A DNA stretch of 19,499 nt from NCBI GenBank assembly GCA_964645935.1, contig CAZYAK010000023.1:1-19499 (forward strand), read 5' to 3'. The first letter of the stretch is position 1. Every line of letters starts with the position of its first letter. This DNA is from CAZYAK01 sp964645935. Lineage in GTDB: Bacteria; Patescibacteriota; Gracilibacteria; Peribacterales; Peribacteraceae. Under the pieces are notes generated by a model. It did no database searches. It was not told where the DNA came from and worked only from the letters and a program-made list of their open reading frames with translations. The translations under genes and the position numbers were made by a program. Below are positions 7,956 to 16,218 of this stretch, one piece after another.

Positions 7956-8435
7956 ATGCAGCGTCATTTCACCGCCACCGCCTTCGTCATGGATTCGCGT
8001 AAGCGGGTACTGCTGTTGTGGCACAAGCGCCTCCAGCGCTGGATGCCGCCCGGTGGTCACGTGGACCCCGACGAGACGCCGGAAGACACGGCGCGGCGCG
8101 AGTGCAAGGAAGAGACGGGATTGGATGTGGAGATCGTCGGCGACCCGTCGCCGGACCTCTTCGCGGGCAACCCCGCCGAGGGTCGGATGTTGGTGAAACC
8201 GCTGGCAATGCTCCTGGAGGAGATCCCGGAAAGCCCCGAGCGCGGCGAGCCCGCGCACCAGCACATGGACTTCCTCTTCCTTGCGCGTCCGCTGGATGAG
8301 ACGCGCGCCGTGATGGTTGCGGAGGCCGAGAGCGGTGCGTTCCGGTGGTTCACTCGCACGGAGATCGCAGCCATGGACGAGACGACGGAGATCTTCTCCA
8401 ACGTGAAGGCCTACGTACTCGCGGCAGCGGCATAA
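7956..8435 (+). CDS. Nudix hydrolase
   Basis: 159 aa. The complete Nudix box GX5EX7REUXEEXGU is present at about residues 34-56 (GHVDPDE, then TPEDTAR, then RECKEETGL), so the metal site should be active. The remainder is a typical single Nudix fold with FRWFTRTEI near the end. Nudix enzymes cleave nucleoside diphosphates linked to another group; substrate cannot be deduced. It starts the plus-strand block and ends 41 bases before the first RelA/SpoT-EamA fusion. Some Nudix enzymes (E. coli MutT and NudG, Thermus Ndx8) degrade ppGpp, so an alarmone-related substrate is a reasonable guess given the neighbour, but only a guess. The start follows the -10 spacing; the N-terminus MQRHFTATAFVMD is normal for the family. 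Confidence 0.92.
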   Translation: MQRHFTATAFVMDSRKRVLLLWHKRLQRWMPPGGHVDPDETPEDTARRECKEETGLDVEIVGDPSPDLFAGNPAEGRMLVKPLAMLLEEIPESPERGEPAHQHMDFLFLARPLDETRAVMVAEAESGAFRWFTRTEIAAMDETTEIFSNVKAYVLAAAA

Positions 8436-8456
8436 CGCGACGCGGGGGCACCGCTG

Positions 8457-8465
8457 TGGTACGGT
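8457..8465 (+). promoter_or_regulatory. Extended -10 promoter of first RelA/SpoT-EamA gene
   Basis: TGGTACGGT ends 11 bases before the ATG at 8477. No -35 is visible, which is usual for extended -10 promoters. The expected leader is zero to five bases. Confidence 0.4.
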
Positions 8466-8476
8466 GACCTCCGGCT

Positions 8477-11400
8477 ATGGCGCGCGCTCCGTCAGACACC
8501 GGCGTCTTCCGGGAGGAGACTCTTCATCCGGCGGAGCTGTTTTCGCGGCTAAAGAAAGGCTTCCGAGCGATCTCCGACGAGTCGCCCGAGCCGCTAGAGC
8601 GCGCCTTCGCTCTGGGCAAAGAAGTGCACGCCAAGCAGACGCGCGAGAGCGGAGCGCCCTACATCACACATCCACTGATTGTGGCACTGCTTTTGCTTCC
8701 CTACCGTCCCGACCGCGAGACGCTCGTGGCCGCCATCCTCCACGACGCGTTCGAGGACAGCGAAGACAAACGCATCCGCGAGATTGTGCGCACGGAGTTC
8801 GGCAAGGGGGTAGCGGACCTCATCGAGGGCGTCAGCAAGATCGGTGACATCCCCGCAGAAGCAGGGCTTCGCCGCAACGAGGAGACGATCCGCAAGATGT
8901 TCCGCTCCGCGGGCAAGGACGCGCGTACCATACTCATCAAACTGGCCGACCGGCTGCACAACGTGCTCACGCTCGGCGGTAAGAAGGATCCCGAGAAGCG
9001 ACGGCTCAAGGCGCAGGAAACACTGGACATCTTCGTGCCCGTGGCCGCGCGCCTTGGTGTGTGGGAACTCAAGCGGCAGCTGGAGGACCATTGCTACCCG
9101 CACCTCTATCCGGAGGAGCACGCGAAGCTCCTGAAGACGCTCTCCCGCCGGCGCGCCCGCGCGGAGCGGCTGTATCGCTCCATCGAAGCGACGGTAGAGA
9201 AGTCTTTCCCACGCAAGGAGCTCATAGAGGTGCGCGAGCACCGCCATGGCTTGTTCTCGTTCCGTCGCCGCGGGCTCACCGAGCCCACGCCGGAAGAGAC
9301 GTTTGCCATACAGCTGATCGTACCCAACGAAGACGCGTGCTACCGCGCGCTCTCTCGGCTGGGCAAGCTCTACGCCAGCCGCGCGGAGGAGCTGCGCGAC
9401 TACGTCACTTCGCCCAAAGACAACGGCTACCGTGCGCTGCACGCCACCATGGTGGTAGACGGAACACACACCGTGCGATTCCACGTGCTCACGCGGGAGA
9501 TGGCCGAACGCAACCGCGACGGCGTGGTACTGGACATCGCGCGCGGCGAGCGCAAGACGCCTTTCCTGCGGGGGATCTCCGCCATTGACCGCGCCACAGC
9601 CACGGAGTCCGACCGCTACATTCGCGCCATCCAGTCCGACGTGCTCGACGAGAAGATCCTCCTGCATCACGGCAAAGGTCAGAAAACCTACGTGCCGCGG
9701 CATGCTACCGCCCTCGATGCCGCGTTCCTCGTGTTCGGGGAGAAAGCGCTGCGCGCAGACAAGATCCTGCTAAGCGGCAAGACAGCCGAGCCGTGGCAAT
9801 CTCCGCAGAACAACGATGTGCTCACCGTGCGCTTCACCGCCCGTCCCGCCGCGACGGTGGACTGGATGCGCCACCTACGAACAGTGGACGGACGCCTCAA
9901 GCTGCAGGCGCACCTCAAACAGCACGACCGTGTCAGCAAGATCACGCTGGGGCAGCGGCTGCTGCAGGCGGAGTTCGACCGCTACGGCAAAGGCGATGTG
10001 TTCCGGCACCTCGCGCAGAACCCTGCGGCGCTCAAGCGCGTCCGCGTGCGCGCGCCGGAGGAGCTCTTTACGCTCATCGCGGAGGGGCTGGTGCTGCCGT
10101 CCGCGGTGCTGGACGACCTGGACATTGGGCGGGATCCGGCCCGCGCCGGGATCCTCGGGAGGCTCCAGCGTCCTGTGCTGCCGCGCGCGCCGGGCTCGAC
10201 GCTGGACCTACAGATCTGGACCCAGGAAGCGGGCGATGGGTCGCTGCAGTCCACACTGGAGGCCCTCTGCCGTGAGTACGACGTCACGCAGGAGCGCCTC
10301 ACTGTGGTGCGACAGGCCGACGGATCGTCACTTGCGCGGCTGCTCATCCGATCCCCCGACAAGCGCAATATCGACGACTTCTTCCTGGCCCTCCAGGATC
10401 GCCACGAGGTGACGAAGGTCTCCGCGCGCCCCTCACGCTGGCTCATGGTGCGGCTGGGGGTGAACCTGGCCTTCGCGGGGACCATGTGGCTGCTCTTCGT
10501 ACTGCTGCTGCAGACCGTGCTCGCCGGCGGGGACCGCTCGGGGCTGGCATACCTGTCCATCGCGCCGGTGCTAGTGGGCAATCTGGTGGCGTACCGCTTC
10601 GTGTCAGACTACTTCCCGCTGCTGCGGCGCAATCGGTGGTTCGCGTTGCTCGCCTTCGGAGCCAACGCGCTGGCGGTGAGCCTATACGGCGCCACGCTGC
10701 TCACGTCGCAGCTGGACTGGCTGCAACTCTCGATTTTCTTCCCACTGACGATCCTCGTCCTCTCTGGCTTCGCCCTGGCGTACACCATCGTACGGCCGCA
10801 AGTGGCTTCACGACCGATGGAATCTCGTATCCGTCACACGGGCCTCACCGCGCGCATGCGCCGAGACAAGCTCACGGGCTACGCCATTCGTCTCGCGGCC
10901 GTGGCCATTTGGGGCATCGAACCGTTGTACATCAAGCACACGCTCGCCAATACCATCGACCCGTCGGTGCGAGTATTCCTCAAAGCGGGCGGCGGCATGC
11001 TGGTGTCCATCATCGTGGGGCTGCTGCTCGCGGGTGTTGCACGCCGGCCGCTCAAGTGGAAGCTGCCGTACAACGCCACGTTCGCGCTCATCATCGTGGG
11101 CGAGATCCTCTTCACATACCTCATCAACGCTAGCCTTCTCTACACCTCCAGCACGAACGTCATCCTCCTCAACAACTTCGCACCGGTCATTGCATTGATT
11201 ATCGCTGCGGTGCTGTGGCGCGACACCATCCCCTACCTCCGCGACAACCGGCACGTCCTGGCCATCTTCGGCACGTTCATCGTCGGAAGCCTCGGCAGCA
11301 CGCTGCTCTTCTATAACGACATCAAGTTCGCCACCGACACACACCTCTACGGCGACCTCCTTGGCACGCTCACCATGCTCGTAGACGTGGTTCTGGTTAT

Positions 11401-11797
11401 CGCGATGATCCACTACGTGAAAAGCCTGCCTCATAACCGCAGCGTGGAGCTCAACTTCAACATCTTTGCATGCTCGCTCCTCGTGATGGCGCCGTTCGCC
11501 TTCCTCGGGGCCAACAACGTGTGGACTCTCACGCCCCTTCAGCTGCTATTCGGCGTGGGGGCGGGGTTGCTCAGCGGCGTCGGGCGCATCCTCAACTTCG
11601 AGGCGTTCCGCCGCATCGACGGCTTCCTGGCGTTCCTGATGTTCAACATCTCCATCTTCCTCACGTTCTCGATGGAGGCGTTTCTGCTCCAGAAGATCGT
11701 GCCCACGGCCATTCTGGTGGTGGGCGGTCTTATGATCATGAGCTCATCTATTCTGGCGGAATTCATCAACAGCCGGTGCGAGCGCCGCAAGGCGTAG
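8477..11797 (+). CDS. RelA/SpoT-like (p)ppGpp hydrolase fused to 4-TM module and EamA/DMT transporter
   Basis: 1106 aa in one uninterrupted frame. Residues 40-200 form the HD hydrolase domain; R56, H65, H89-D90, E93-D94, D158 and N162 match the hydrolase residues of Rel/SpoT at the same spacing. Residues 230-350 are a synthetase-like domain keeping SPKDNGYRALHAT but lacking key residues (an Arg at 334 where the catalytic Glu of EVQIRT should be; HRHGLFSF in place of RPKxIYSI), so synthesis is unlikely. A TGS region (395-455), helical region (460-550) and ACT-like domain (575-650) follow. Four membrane helices (about 654-682, 689-709, 720-742, 748-772), a basic loop, then a ten-helix EamA/DMT domain (803-1100) complete the protein. 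Ordinary RSH proteins end after ACT at about 740 aa. Likely a membrane-bound alarmone hydrolase or sensor coupled to a permease; function is inferred. Confidence 0.9.
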   Translation: MARAPSDTGVFREETLHPAELFSRLKKGFRAISDESPEPLERAFALGKEVHAKQTRESGAPYITHPLIVALLLLPYRPDRETLVAAILHDAFEDSEDKRIREIVRTEFGKGVADLIEGVSKIGDIPAEAGLRRNEETIRKMFRSAGKDARTILIKLADRLHNVLTLGGKKDPEKRRLKAQETLDIFVPVAARLGVWELKRQLEDHCYPHLYPEEHAKLLKTLSRRRARAERLYRSIEATVEKSFPRKELIEVREHRHGLFSFRRRGLTEPTPEETFAIQLIVPNEDACYRALSRLGKLYASRAEELRDYVTSPKDNGYRALHATMVVDGTHTVRFHVLTREMAERNRDGVVLDIARGERKTPFLRGISAIDRATATESDRYIRAIQSDVLDEKILLHHGKGQKTYVPRHATALDAAFLVFGEKALRADKILLSGKTAEPWQSPQNNDVLTVRFTARPAATVDWMRHLRTVDGRLKLQAHLKQHDRVSKITLGQRLLQAEFDRYGKGDVFRHLAQNPAALKRVRVRAPEELFTLIAEGLVLPSAVLDDLDIGRDPARAGILGRLQRPVLPRAPGSTLDLQIWTQEAGDGSLQSTLEALCREYDVTQERLTVVRQADGSSLARLLIRSPDKRNIDDFFLALQDRHEVTKVSARPSRWLMVRLGVNLAFAGTMWLLFVLLLQTVLAGGDRSGLAYLSIAPVLVGNLVAYRFVSDYFPLLRRNRWFALLAFGANALAVSLYGATLLTSQLDWLQLSIFFPLTILVLSGFALAYTIVRPQVASRPMESRIRHTGLTARMRRDKLTGYAIRLAAVAIWGIEPLYIKHTLANTIDPSVRVFLKAGGGMLVSIIVGLLLAGVARRPLKWKLPYNATFALIIVGEILFTYLINASLLYTSSTNVILLNNFAPVIALIIAAVLWRDTIPYLRDNRHVLAIFGTFIVGSLGSTLLFYNDIKFATDTHLYGDLLGTLTMLVDVVLVIAMIHYVKSLPHNRSVELNFNIFACSLLVMAPFAFLGANNVWTLTPLQLLFGVGAGLLSGVGRILNFEAFRRIDGFLAFLMFNISIFLTFSMEAFLLQKIVPTAILVVGGLMIMSSSILAEFINSRCERRKA

Positions 11798-11827
11798 GAC
11801 GCCGCTTGCGGAAGCTGTCAAACGCAG

Positions 11828-11855
11828 TTGACATCCCCGGGTGGACCCGGACAAT
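11828..11855 (+). promoter_or_regulatory. Possible promoter before the PdxT-like gene
   Basis: A perfect TTGACA (11828-11833), a 16-base spacer and GACAAT (11850-11855, four of six matches to TATAAT). The -10 ends only four bases before the GTG at 11860, so either the start or the promoter call may be slightly off. Confidence 0.35.
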
Positions 11856-11859
11856 ATAC

Positions 11860-13410
11860 GTGTTTGCCCTTCCCTCCGGACGCATTCCCCTCGATGCAGT
11901 CGCAATCGGCCACGACCCCCCCACGGGACCCGCTTCTGATGTCCTGCGCCGGGACCAGTTCGTGTCCAAGGCGCATAGGGTGCACTGCACACATGGCGCG
12001 CCGGTGGTGAGCTCGGCTGGGCCGCTGATGACGGAGTACCTCGACGCGGTGGACGCCACTGGCGTGATCATCGCGGGCGCCGGGAGAGAGAACCGTGAGG
12101 CCGTAGAGCATTCCGACATCGTGATGTTCCTGGAATACACTGCCGAACGCGCCAGGGAATACCTGGACCACACCACTGCGTACAGCAGGCGCCACGGCCG
12201 TCCTGCGGTGCACGGGCGCGAGGCGCAAATGGGCGGGCCGGGAATGATCGCGGTGTCCACGCTCGGTGATCTTGCGTCCTTGGAGGAAATTCGCCTCCGT
12301 GAGCGGGCAGCTCTCGGCACGAGCACACTCCCCGCTGACTATCTGCTCCTGCGCGCGCTCGAGGAGCAGCCCGTCATGCTGCGCGTGCAGCCGGGTGAGG
12401 ACGTGCTCACACCGGGCGTGGCCAACCTGGTGCAAAGACATGCGATAGAGGGCCTCGTATTCTCGGACCCGAGGGACGTGCTGCGGTTCCAGGAAGGCTG
12501 GTGCAGCCTCGCGGCCTCCCTGTCGCAGGGCGGCACGGTGATGCCCGAACCGAGCGTTCTGCTGCAGGGCGACGCCGAGACGCTGCTGGCATTTTTTGGC
12601 AACGAGCAGCACTTTAAGGACGGCAACCCGTGTGACGGCTACATCGTGGACGGCACTCTCAGCCGCTCCATGGCAGAGCAGATCCGCAACGCGCGCATCC
12701 GCCGTATCGCCGACGCGCACGACAAGCCCCTATCTCCGCCCAAACACGGGATCCGCCTGGGGATCGTCAACCTGCAAGGCGCCGCAAAGATGGAGAGGGA
12801 GATGCTCGACCGGCTCATCGCGCGGATGAGCGTGGAGCTGCGGATACAGGGAATCGAGACCGTCATGGTCCACACACGCCAGGAGATGGAGCATCTCACG
12901 GGCCTCGTGCTCCCGGGCGGCTGGCACGGCCCGCAGCTGGGCTACTACAACGCACCAGAGCTGGCCATCCTCGACGGCGTCCGCGCGGGAATTCAGCACC
13001 GGATGGCGCTGTTCCTCTCCTGCGCCGGCGCGATCGTGGCCCGCAACGAGGCCAAGGAGGCCACGGGTTGCTCCTCCCGGTCACCCGCGAGCATCGGGGA
13101 CTACGGCGTGCGCAACAATGTGCTCAATGGACGGTTCCCCATCCAGTTCCGCCAAGGGCACAACGGCGGAACCACGTGGGACACCACGGAGACAGTCTGT
13201 ATTGGAGCACCCACGTTCTCCGAGATCGGCGATCAATGGCAGCCCGTCGCGCGCACAGACCGCCACCAGACGGTAGCCGTGGAGCGCACCGTGCCCGAGG
13301 TCCCGGCGATCATCGCCTCTTCCATCCACAGCAGCCGCATGTACCTCCGCTGGCTGGAAGCGATCGTCCTGTCTCGGTCCCACCAGTTCTCCAAGACGCT
13401 CCAGGATTGA
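11860..13410 (+). CDS. Protein with unknown N-terminal half and PdxT-like class I glutaminase domain
   Basis: 516 aa from the GTG at 11860. I do not recognise residues 1-295; they look like a globular soluble alpha/beta domain (VIIAGAGRENREA, LRVQPGEDVLTPG, EGLVFSDPRDVL). Residues 298-505 resemble PdxT/SNO glutamine amidotransferase: GIVNLQGA, GLVLPGGWHG, nucleophile elbow LSCAG (C388), RNNVLNGRF, and ASSIHSS (H490), where PdxT has SFHPE. The acid of the usual Cys-His-Glu triad is therefore replaced by Ser, and glutaminase activity is uncertain. PdxT supplies ammonia to PdxS for pyridoxal phosphate synthesis, but no PdxS is present and the N-terminal half does not resemble it. The gene lies 62 bases after one RelA/SpoT-EamA gene and 44 before the other. 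The start is uncertain; TTG at 11806 in the same frame would add 18 residues. Confidence 0.7.
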   Translation: MFALPSGRIPLDAVAIGHDPPTGPASDVLRRDQFVSKAHRVHCTHGAPVVSSAGPLMTEYLDAVDATGVIIAGAGRENREAVEHSDIVMFLEYTAERAREYLDHTTAYSRRHGRPAVHGREAQMGGPGMIAVSTLGDLASLEEIRLRERAALGTSTLPADYLLLRALEEQPVMLRVQPGEDVLTPGVANLVQRHAIEGLVFSDPRDVLRFQEGWCSLAASLSQGGTVMPEPSVLLQGDAETLLAFFGNEQHFKDGNPCDGYIVDGTLSRSMAEQIRNARIRRIADAHDKPLSPPKHGIRLGIVNLQGAAKMEREMLDRLIARMSVELRIQGIETVMVHTRQEMEHLTGLVLPGGWHGPQLGYYNAPELAILDGVRAGIQHRMALFLSCAGAIVARNEAKEATGCSSRSPASIGDYGVRNNVLNGRFPIQFRQGHNGGTTWDTTETVCIGAPTFSEIGDQWQPVARTDRHQTVAVERTVPEVPAIIASSIHSSRMYLRWLEAIVLSRSHQFSKTLQD

Positions 13411-13435
13411 CGGACCCGGGCGCGTACAGGGGTTC

Positions 13436-13444
13436 TGGTACACT
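13436..13444 (+). promoter_or_regulatory. Extended -10 promoter of second RelA/SpoT-EamA gene
   Basis: TGGTACACT ends ten bases before the ATG at 13455. It combines the TGGTA seen before uvrA and the first fusion gene with the TACACT of ribH. No Shine-Dalgarno sequence is present. Confidence 0.5.
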
Positions 13445-13454
13445 GCATCTCTCT

Positions 13455-16217
13455 ATGCGCTGGCAGGAGTTTCGCTCACACATCGGCCATCTCTCCGCTC
13501 TGCAGCTATCGCGGGTGGAAGAGGCGTTCGCATTGGGCGCGCGGGTGCACGGGGACCAGATGCGCAAATCCGGGGAGCCCTACTTCAACCATCCCGTCGC
13601 GGTGGCACTCATGCTCACGGAGATGGGAGCGGACCCGGACACTATCGTGGCCGCGTTGCTGCATGACACGGTGGAAGACACGCCGCTCACACTGCTGGAG
13701 ATCCGGGAGCTGTTCGGGCCCCCGGTGGAGACGCTCATCGAAGGCGTCACCAAGCTGTCGCGCGAGGACGTGGGCGAGGCACCCAACCTGGACGAGCAGA
13801 TCGAGACGCTGCGCAAGATCTTCACGCTCATGCAGCGCGACATCCGCATCATGGTCATCAAGCTCGCCGACCGTCTGCACAACATGCAGACTGTGGGCTT
13901 CTTAGCTGAGCCGCGGCAACTATCCCTCGCGCGCGAGACGCTCGAGGCCTACGTAAAGATCGCCGATCGCCTCTGCATGCAAGACCTGCGCGACGAGCTG
14001 GAGGCGCTGTGCCTGGACGTGCTGGAGCCCGAGATCTTTACAAAGTTGTCCGCCCTGCGCGCAGAGAACGACACGCGATCCCGCGGCGTGATCGCGGAGA
14101 TGCACCGCCGCCTCGGCACGCACTTTCCGGAGCTGGGCCCGTCCGTAGAGGCGCGGTTCGAGCACAAATCCTGGGACAACCTGCGCGAGCAGCTCCAGGC
14201 AGAGGGCACGGCCGTGACAGGCGTCTCCTCCATGATCGCGGCTTTCGTCTGCGACGACGTAGACGCCTGCTACCGCGTTATGGGGGCGCTGCACCAGATG
14301 TGGAAGCGCGAGACCATGTCGTTCCAGGACTTCATCAACACCCCCACCGTCAACGGCTACCGCGGGCTCCACACCACGGTGATTCTGGAGGACGGTACGC
14401 GCGTGCGTTGCAAGATCCGCACCCGCCTGATGCACGATTACGCGCGCAATGGCGTCACCACGCTCTGCTTCCGGTCGGACTCGTCCGAGCTGCACGCGTG
14501 GCTGCCGTGGACGGAGCGCATCTCGTCGCTGACGGAGGACACGCAGGGCCGCAGCCTGGAGTTCTTCGGGTCGCTGCAGAGCGACATCCTGGGCGAGTCC
14601 ATCATGATCCACGGCCCGGGCGACCAGACGGTGCTCGTCCCCAAGGACTCCACCGCGCTGGACGGCGCGCTGCACCTCTTCCGCCACGAGGCGCTGCATC
14701 TGGTCTCGATCACCGTCAACGGGCAGGAGGTGCCGTTCGGCACCCCACTCTCGCCCGCGGTCTCGCTCAACGCGAGTATGGGCGAGGGCGAGACGGTGCG
14801 CCGCGAGTGGCTCGATTCCGCGCGCACCGGCTACGCCACGGCGCTCATCCGCCAGTCGCTCGTGCGCGGGAAGTCGGAGGAGGACAAGGTGCCCATCGGC
14901 CGGGAGCTGCTCCAGCGCACCCTCGTCCGCAACCGGCGCGGCTTCCTGGAGGAGTTCAACGAGAAGACCCTCGCGGAGCCCCTGCGCGTGCTGGGCTTCC
15001 CGTCCCTGCGCGACGTGTACGTCGCCATCGCCGACGGGCACCTGGACCCGGCGACGGCGTACCGCGAGCTCTTCGGGTCGGCGCGGCGCAGGACCGGCGA
15101 CGCGGCGGCCCGGTGGGTCGCGCGCTTCCACCTTCCCGGCGGCCTGCCCGCGCTACGCGAGCTCATGCGGCTGGGCACGAAGTACGCCGTCGAGATCCGC
15201 ACCGTGGCGGTGGCGCACCCGCGCGGCTCGGAATCCGTGCGCGTGCGCATGGCCGTGGAGCTCCCGCCCAACGGCCAGGAAGAGCTGCTCAAGGAGCTCC
15301 GCGTCCTGGGCGCCCGCAACGTGCGCGCCGGCCGCAGCCTCATGCGGGAAGCCCCGCTCGCGCTGCTCATCCTCCTCTGGGGCATGGACCCGGTGTTCGC
15401 GCGGGCGCTCCTTACGTCGTCGGTCTCGCTGTTCGACCTCACGCTCATCCGCTTCGTGACGTTCTTCCTCGCGGCGACCGGCATCTACGCGTGGCAGGCG
15501 CGCAAGTCGCCGCGCATGCTCAAGCCGCTGTCGCCGTGGCAGCCGCTGCTCTTCCTGTCGGGCGTGTCGCTGTTCGTGACGGCGCTGTTCACCTACGCGG
15601 CGCTCCAGCAGCTGCGGGCCAGCCAGTACATCCTCTTCATCATCGCGGGCATCACGGTGTCCGCGTTCGCCCAGCGCGTGGGGGAGCGCAAGCCGGCGAC
15701 GCTCATCGGGCTGGCGCTCGCGTGCATCGCGCTGTCCATCGGGCTCACGGTGGTCATCGACGGCCCCAGCGCCATCGGCCTCCTCGCCGGCGTCGGCAGC
15801 GGCGCGGGATTCTCGCTCTACTCGCTGCTGAGCGGCAGCTACCAGCAGAACGTGGGCAAGGTCCTCGAGCGCTACCCCGCGTACCTGTTCTGGGTCTCGG
15901 CGTTCTGCCTGGCGCTGGCGCTGCCGCTCATCCCCTTCACGCGGCTGCCGAGCCTCTCGCCCCAGATGCTGCTGATGACGGTGCTCTTCGTGCTCGTGTT
16001 CGCGGTCCTGCCGTACATCATCTTCTTCGAGCTCATGCGCAGGATGGAGAACCGCATGTTCACCTTCACGCTGCCGTTCGTGGCCGTCTCCGCGATCGCC
16101 GGCGAAGCGGTGCTCACGGGCTCATCCCTGCCCTTCGCGGTGGCCCCGCTGCTGGCCCTCTTCTTCGCCGCGTACACTTGCAGCACGGTGTTCCGGCGGC
16201 GCCAGGAGGAGGCCTGA
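13455..16217 (+). CDS. RelA/SpoT-like (p)ppGpp hydrolase fused to EamA/DMT transporter (second copy)
   Basis: 920 aa in one frame. The HD domain (about 20-180) is closer to classical Rel/SpoT than the first copy: RKSGEPYFNHP (R37, H46), LLHDTVEDT (H70-D71, E74-D75), KLADRLHNM (D139, N143). The synthetase-like region (about 225-335) keeps FINTPTVNGYRGLHTTV (Y302, H306) but has VRCKIRT, with Arg318 in place of the catalytic Glu, and SSMIAAFV where the magnesium-binding Asp segment should be. A TGS region (382-440), helical part (450-545) and shortened ACT-like strand-helix region (575-628) follow. Ten hydrophobic helices of an EamA/DMT transporter (about 634-912) complete the protein, without the extra four-helix module of its paralogue. 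It probably hydrolyses or senses alarmone at the membrane; the transported substrate is unknown. Its stop is one base from the stop of the convergent downstream gene. Confidence 0.9.
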   Translation: MRWQEFRSHIGHLSALQLSRVEEAFALGARVHGDQMRKSGEPYFNHPVAVALMLTEMGADPDTIVAALLHDTVEDTPLTLLEIRELFGPPVETLIEGVTKLSREDVGEAPNLDEQIETLRKIFTLMQRDIRIMVIKLADRLHNMQTVGFLAEPRQLSLARETLEAYVKIADRLCMQDLRDELEALCLDVLEPEIFTKLSALRAENDTRSRGVIAEMHRRLGTHFPELGPSVEARFEHKSWDNLREQLQAEGTAVTGVSSMIAAFVCDDVDACYRVMGALHQMWKRETMSFQDFINTPTVNGYRGLHTTVILEDGTRVRCKIRTRLMHDYARNGVTTLCFRSDSSELHAWLPWTERISSLTEDTQGRSLEFFGSLQSDILGESIMIHGPGDQTVLVPKDSTALDGALHLFRHEALHLVSITVNGQEVPFGTPLSPAVSLNASMGEGETVRREWLDSARTGYATALIRQSLVRGKSEEDKVPIGRELLQRTLVRNRRGFLEEFNEKTLAEPLRVLGFPSLRDVYVAIADGHLDPATAYRELFGSARRRTGDAAARWVARFHLPGGLPALRELMRLGTKYAVEIRTVAVAHPRGSESVRVRMAVELPPNGQEELLKELRVLGARNVRAGRSLMREAPLALLILLWGMDPVFARALLTSSVSLFDLTLIRFVTFFLAATGIYAWQARKSPRMLKPLSPWQPLLFLSGVSLFVTALFTYAALQQLRASQYILFIIAGITVSAFAQRVGERKPATLIGLALACIALSIGLTVVIDGPSAIGLLAGVGSGAGFSLYSLLSGSYQQNVGKVLERYPAYLFWVSAFCLALALPLIPFTRLPSLSPQMLLMTVLFVLVFAVLPYIIFFELMRRMENRMFTFTLPFVAVSAIAGEAVLTGSSLPFAVAPLLALFFAAYTCSTVFRRRQEEA

Positions 16218-16218
16218 C

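Noticed and set aside
11860..12745. N-terminal half of the PdxT-like protein as PdxS
   Set aside because: No PdxS signatures or catalytic lysine contexts could be found in this segment.
13455..16217. RSH-EamA fusion as an assembly misjoin
   Set aside because: The N gap lies elsewhere, the frame is continuous, and a second gene with the same architecture but different sequence lies in the same window.
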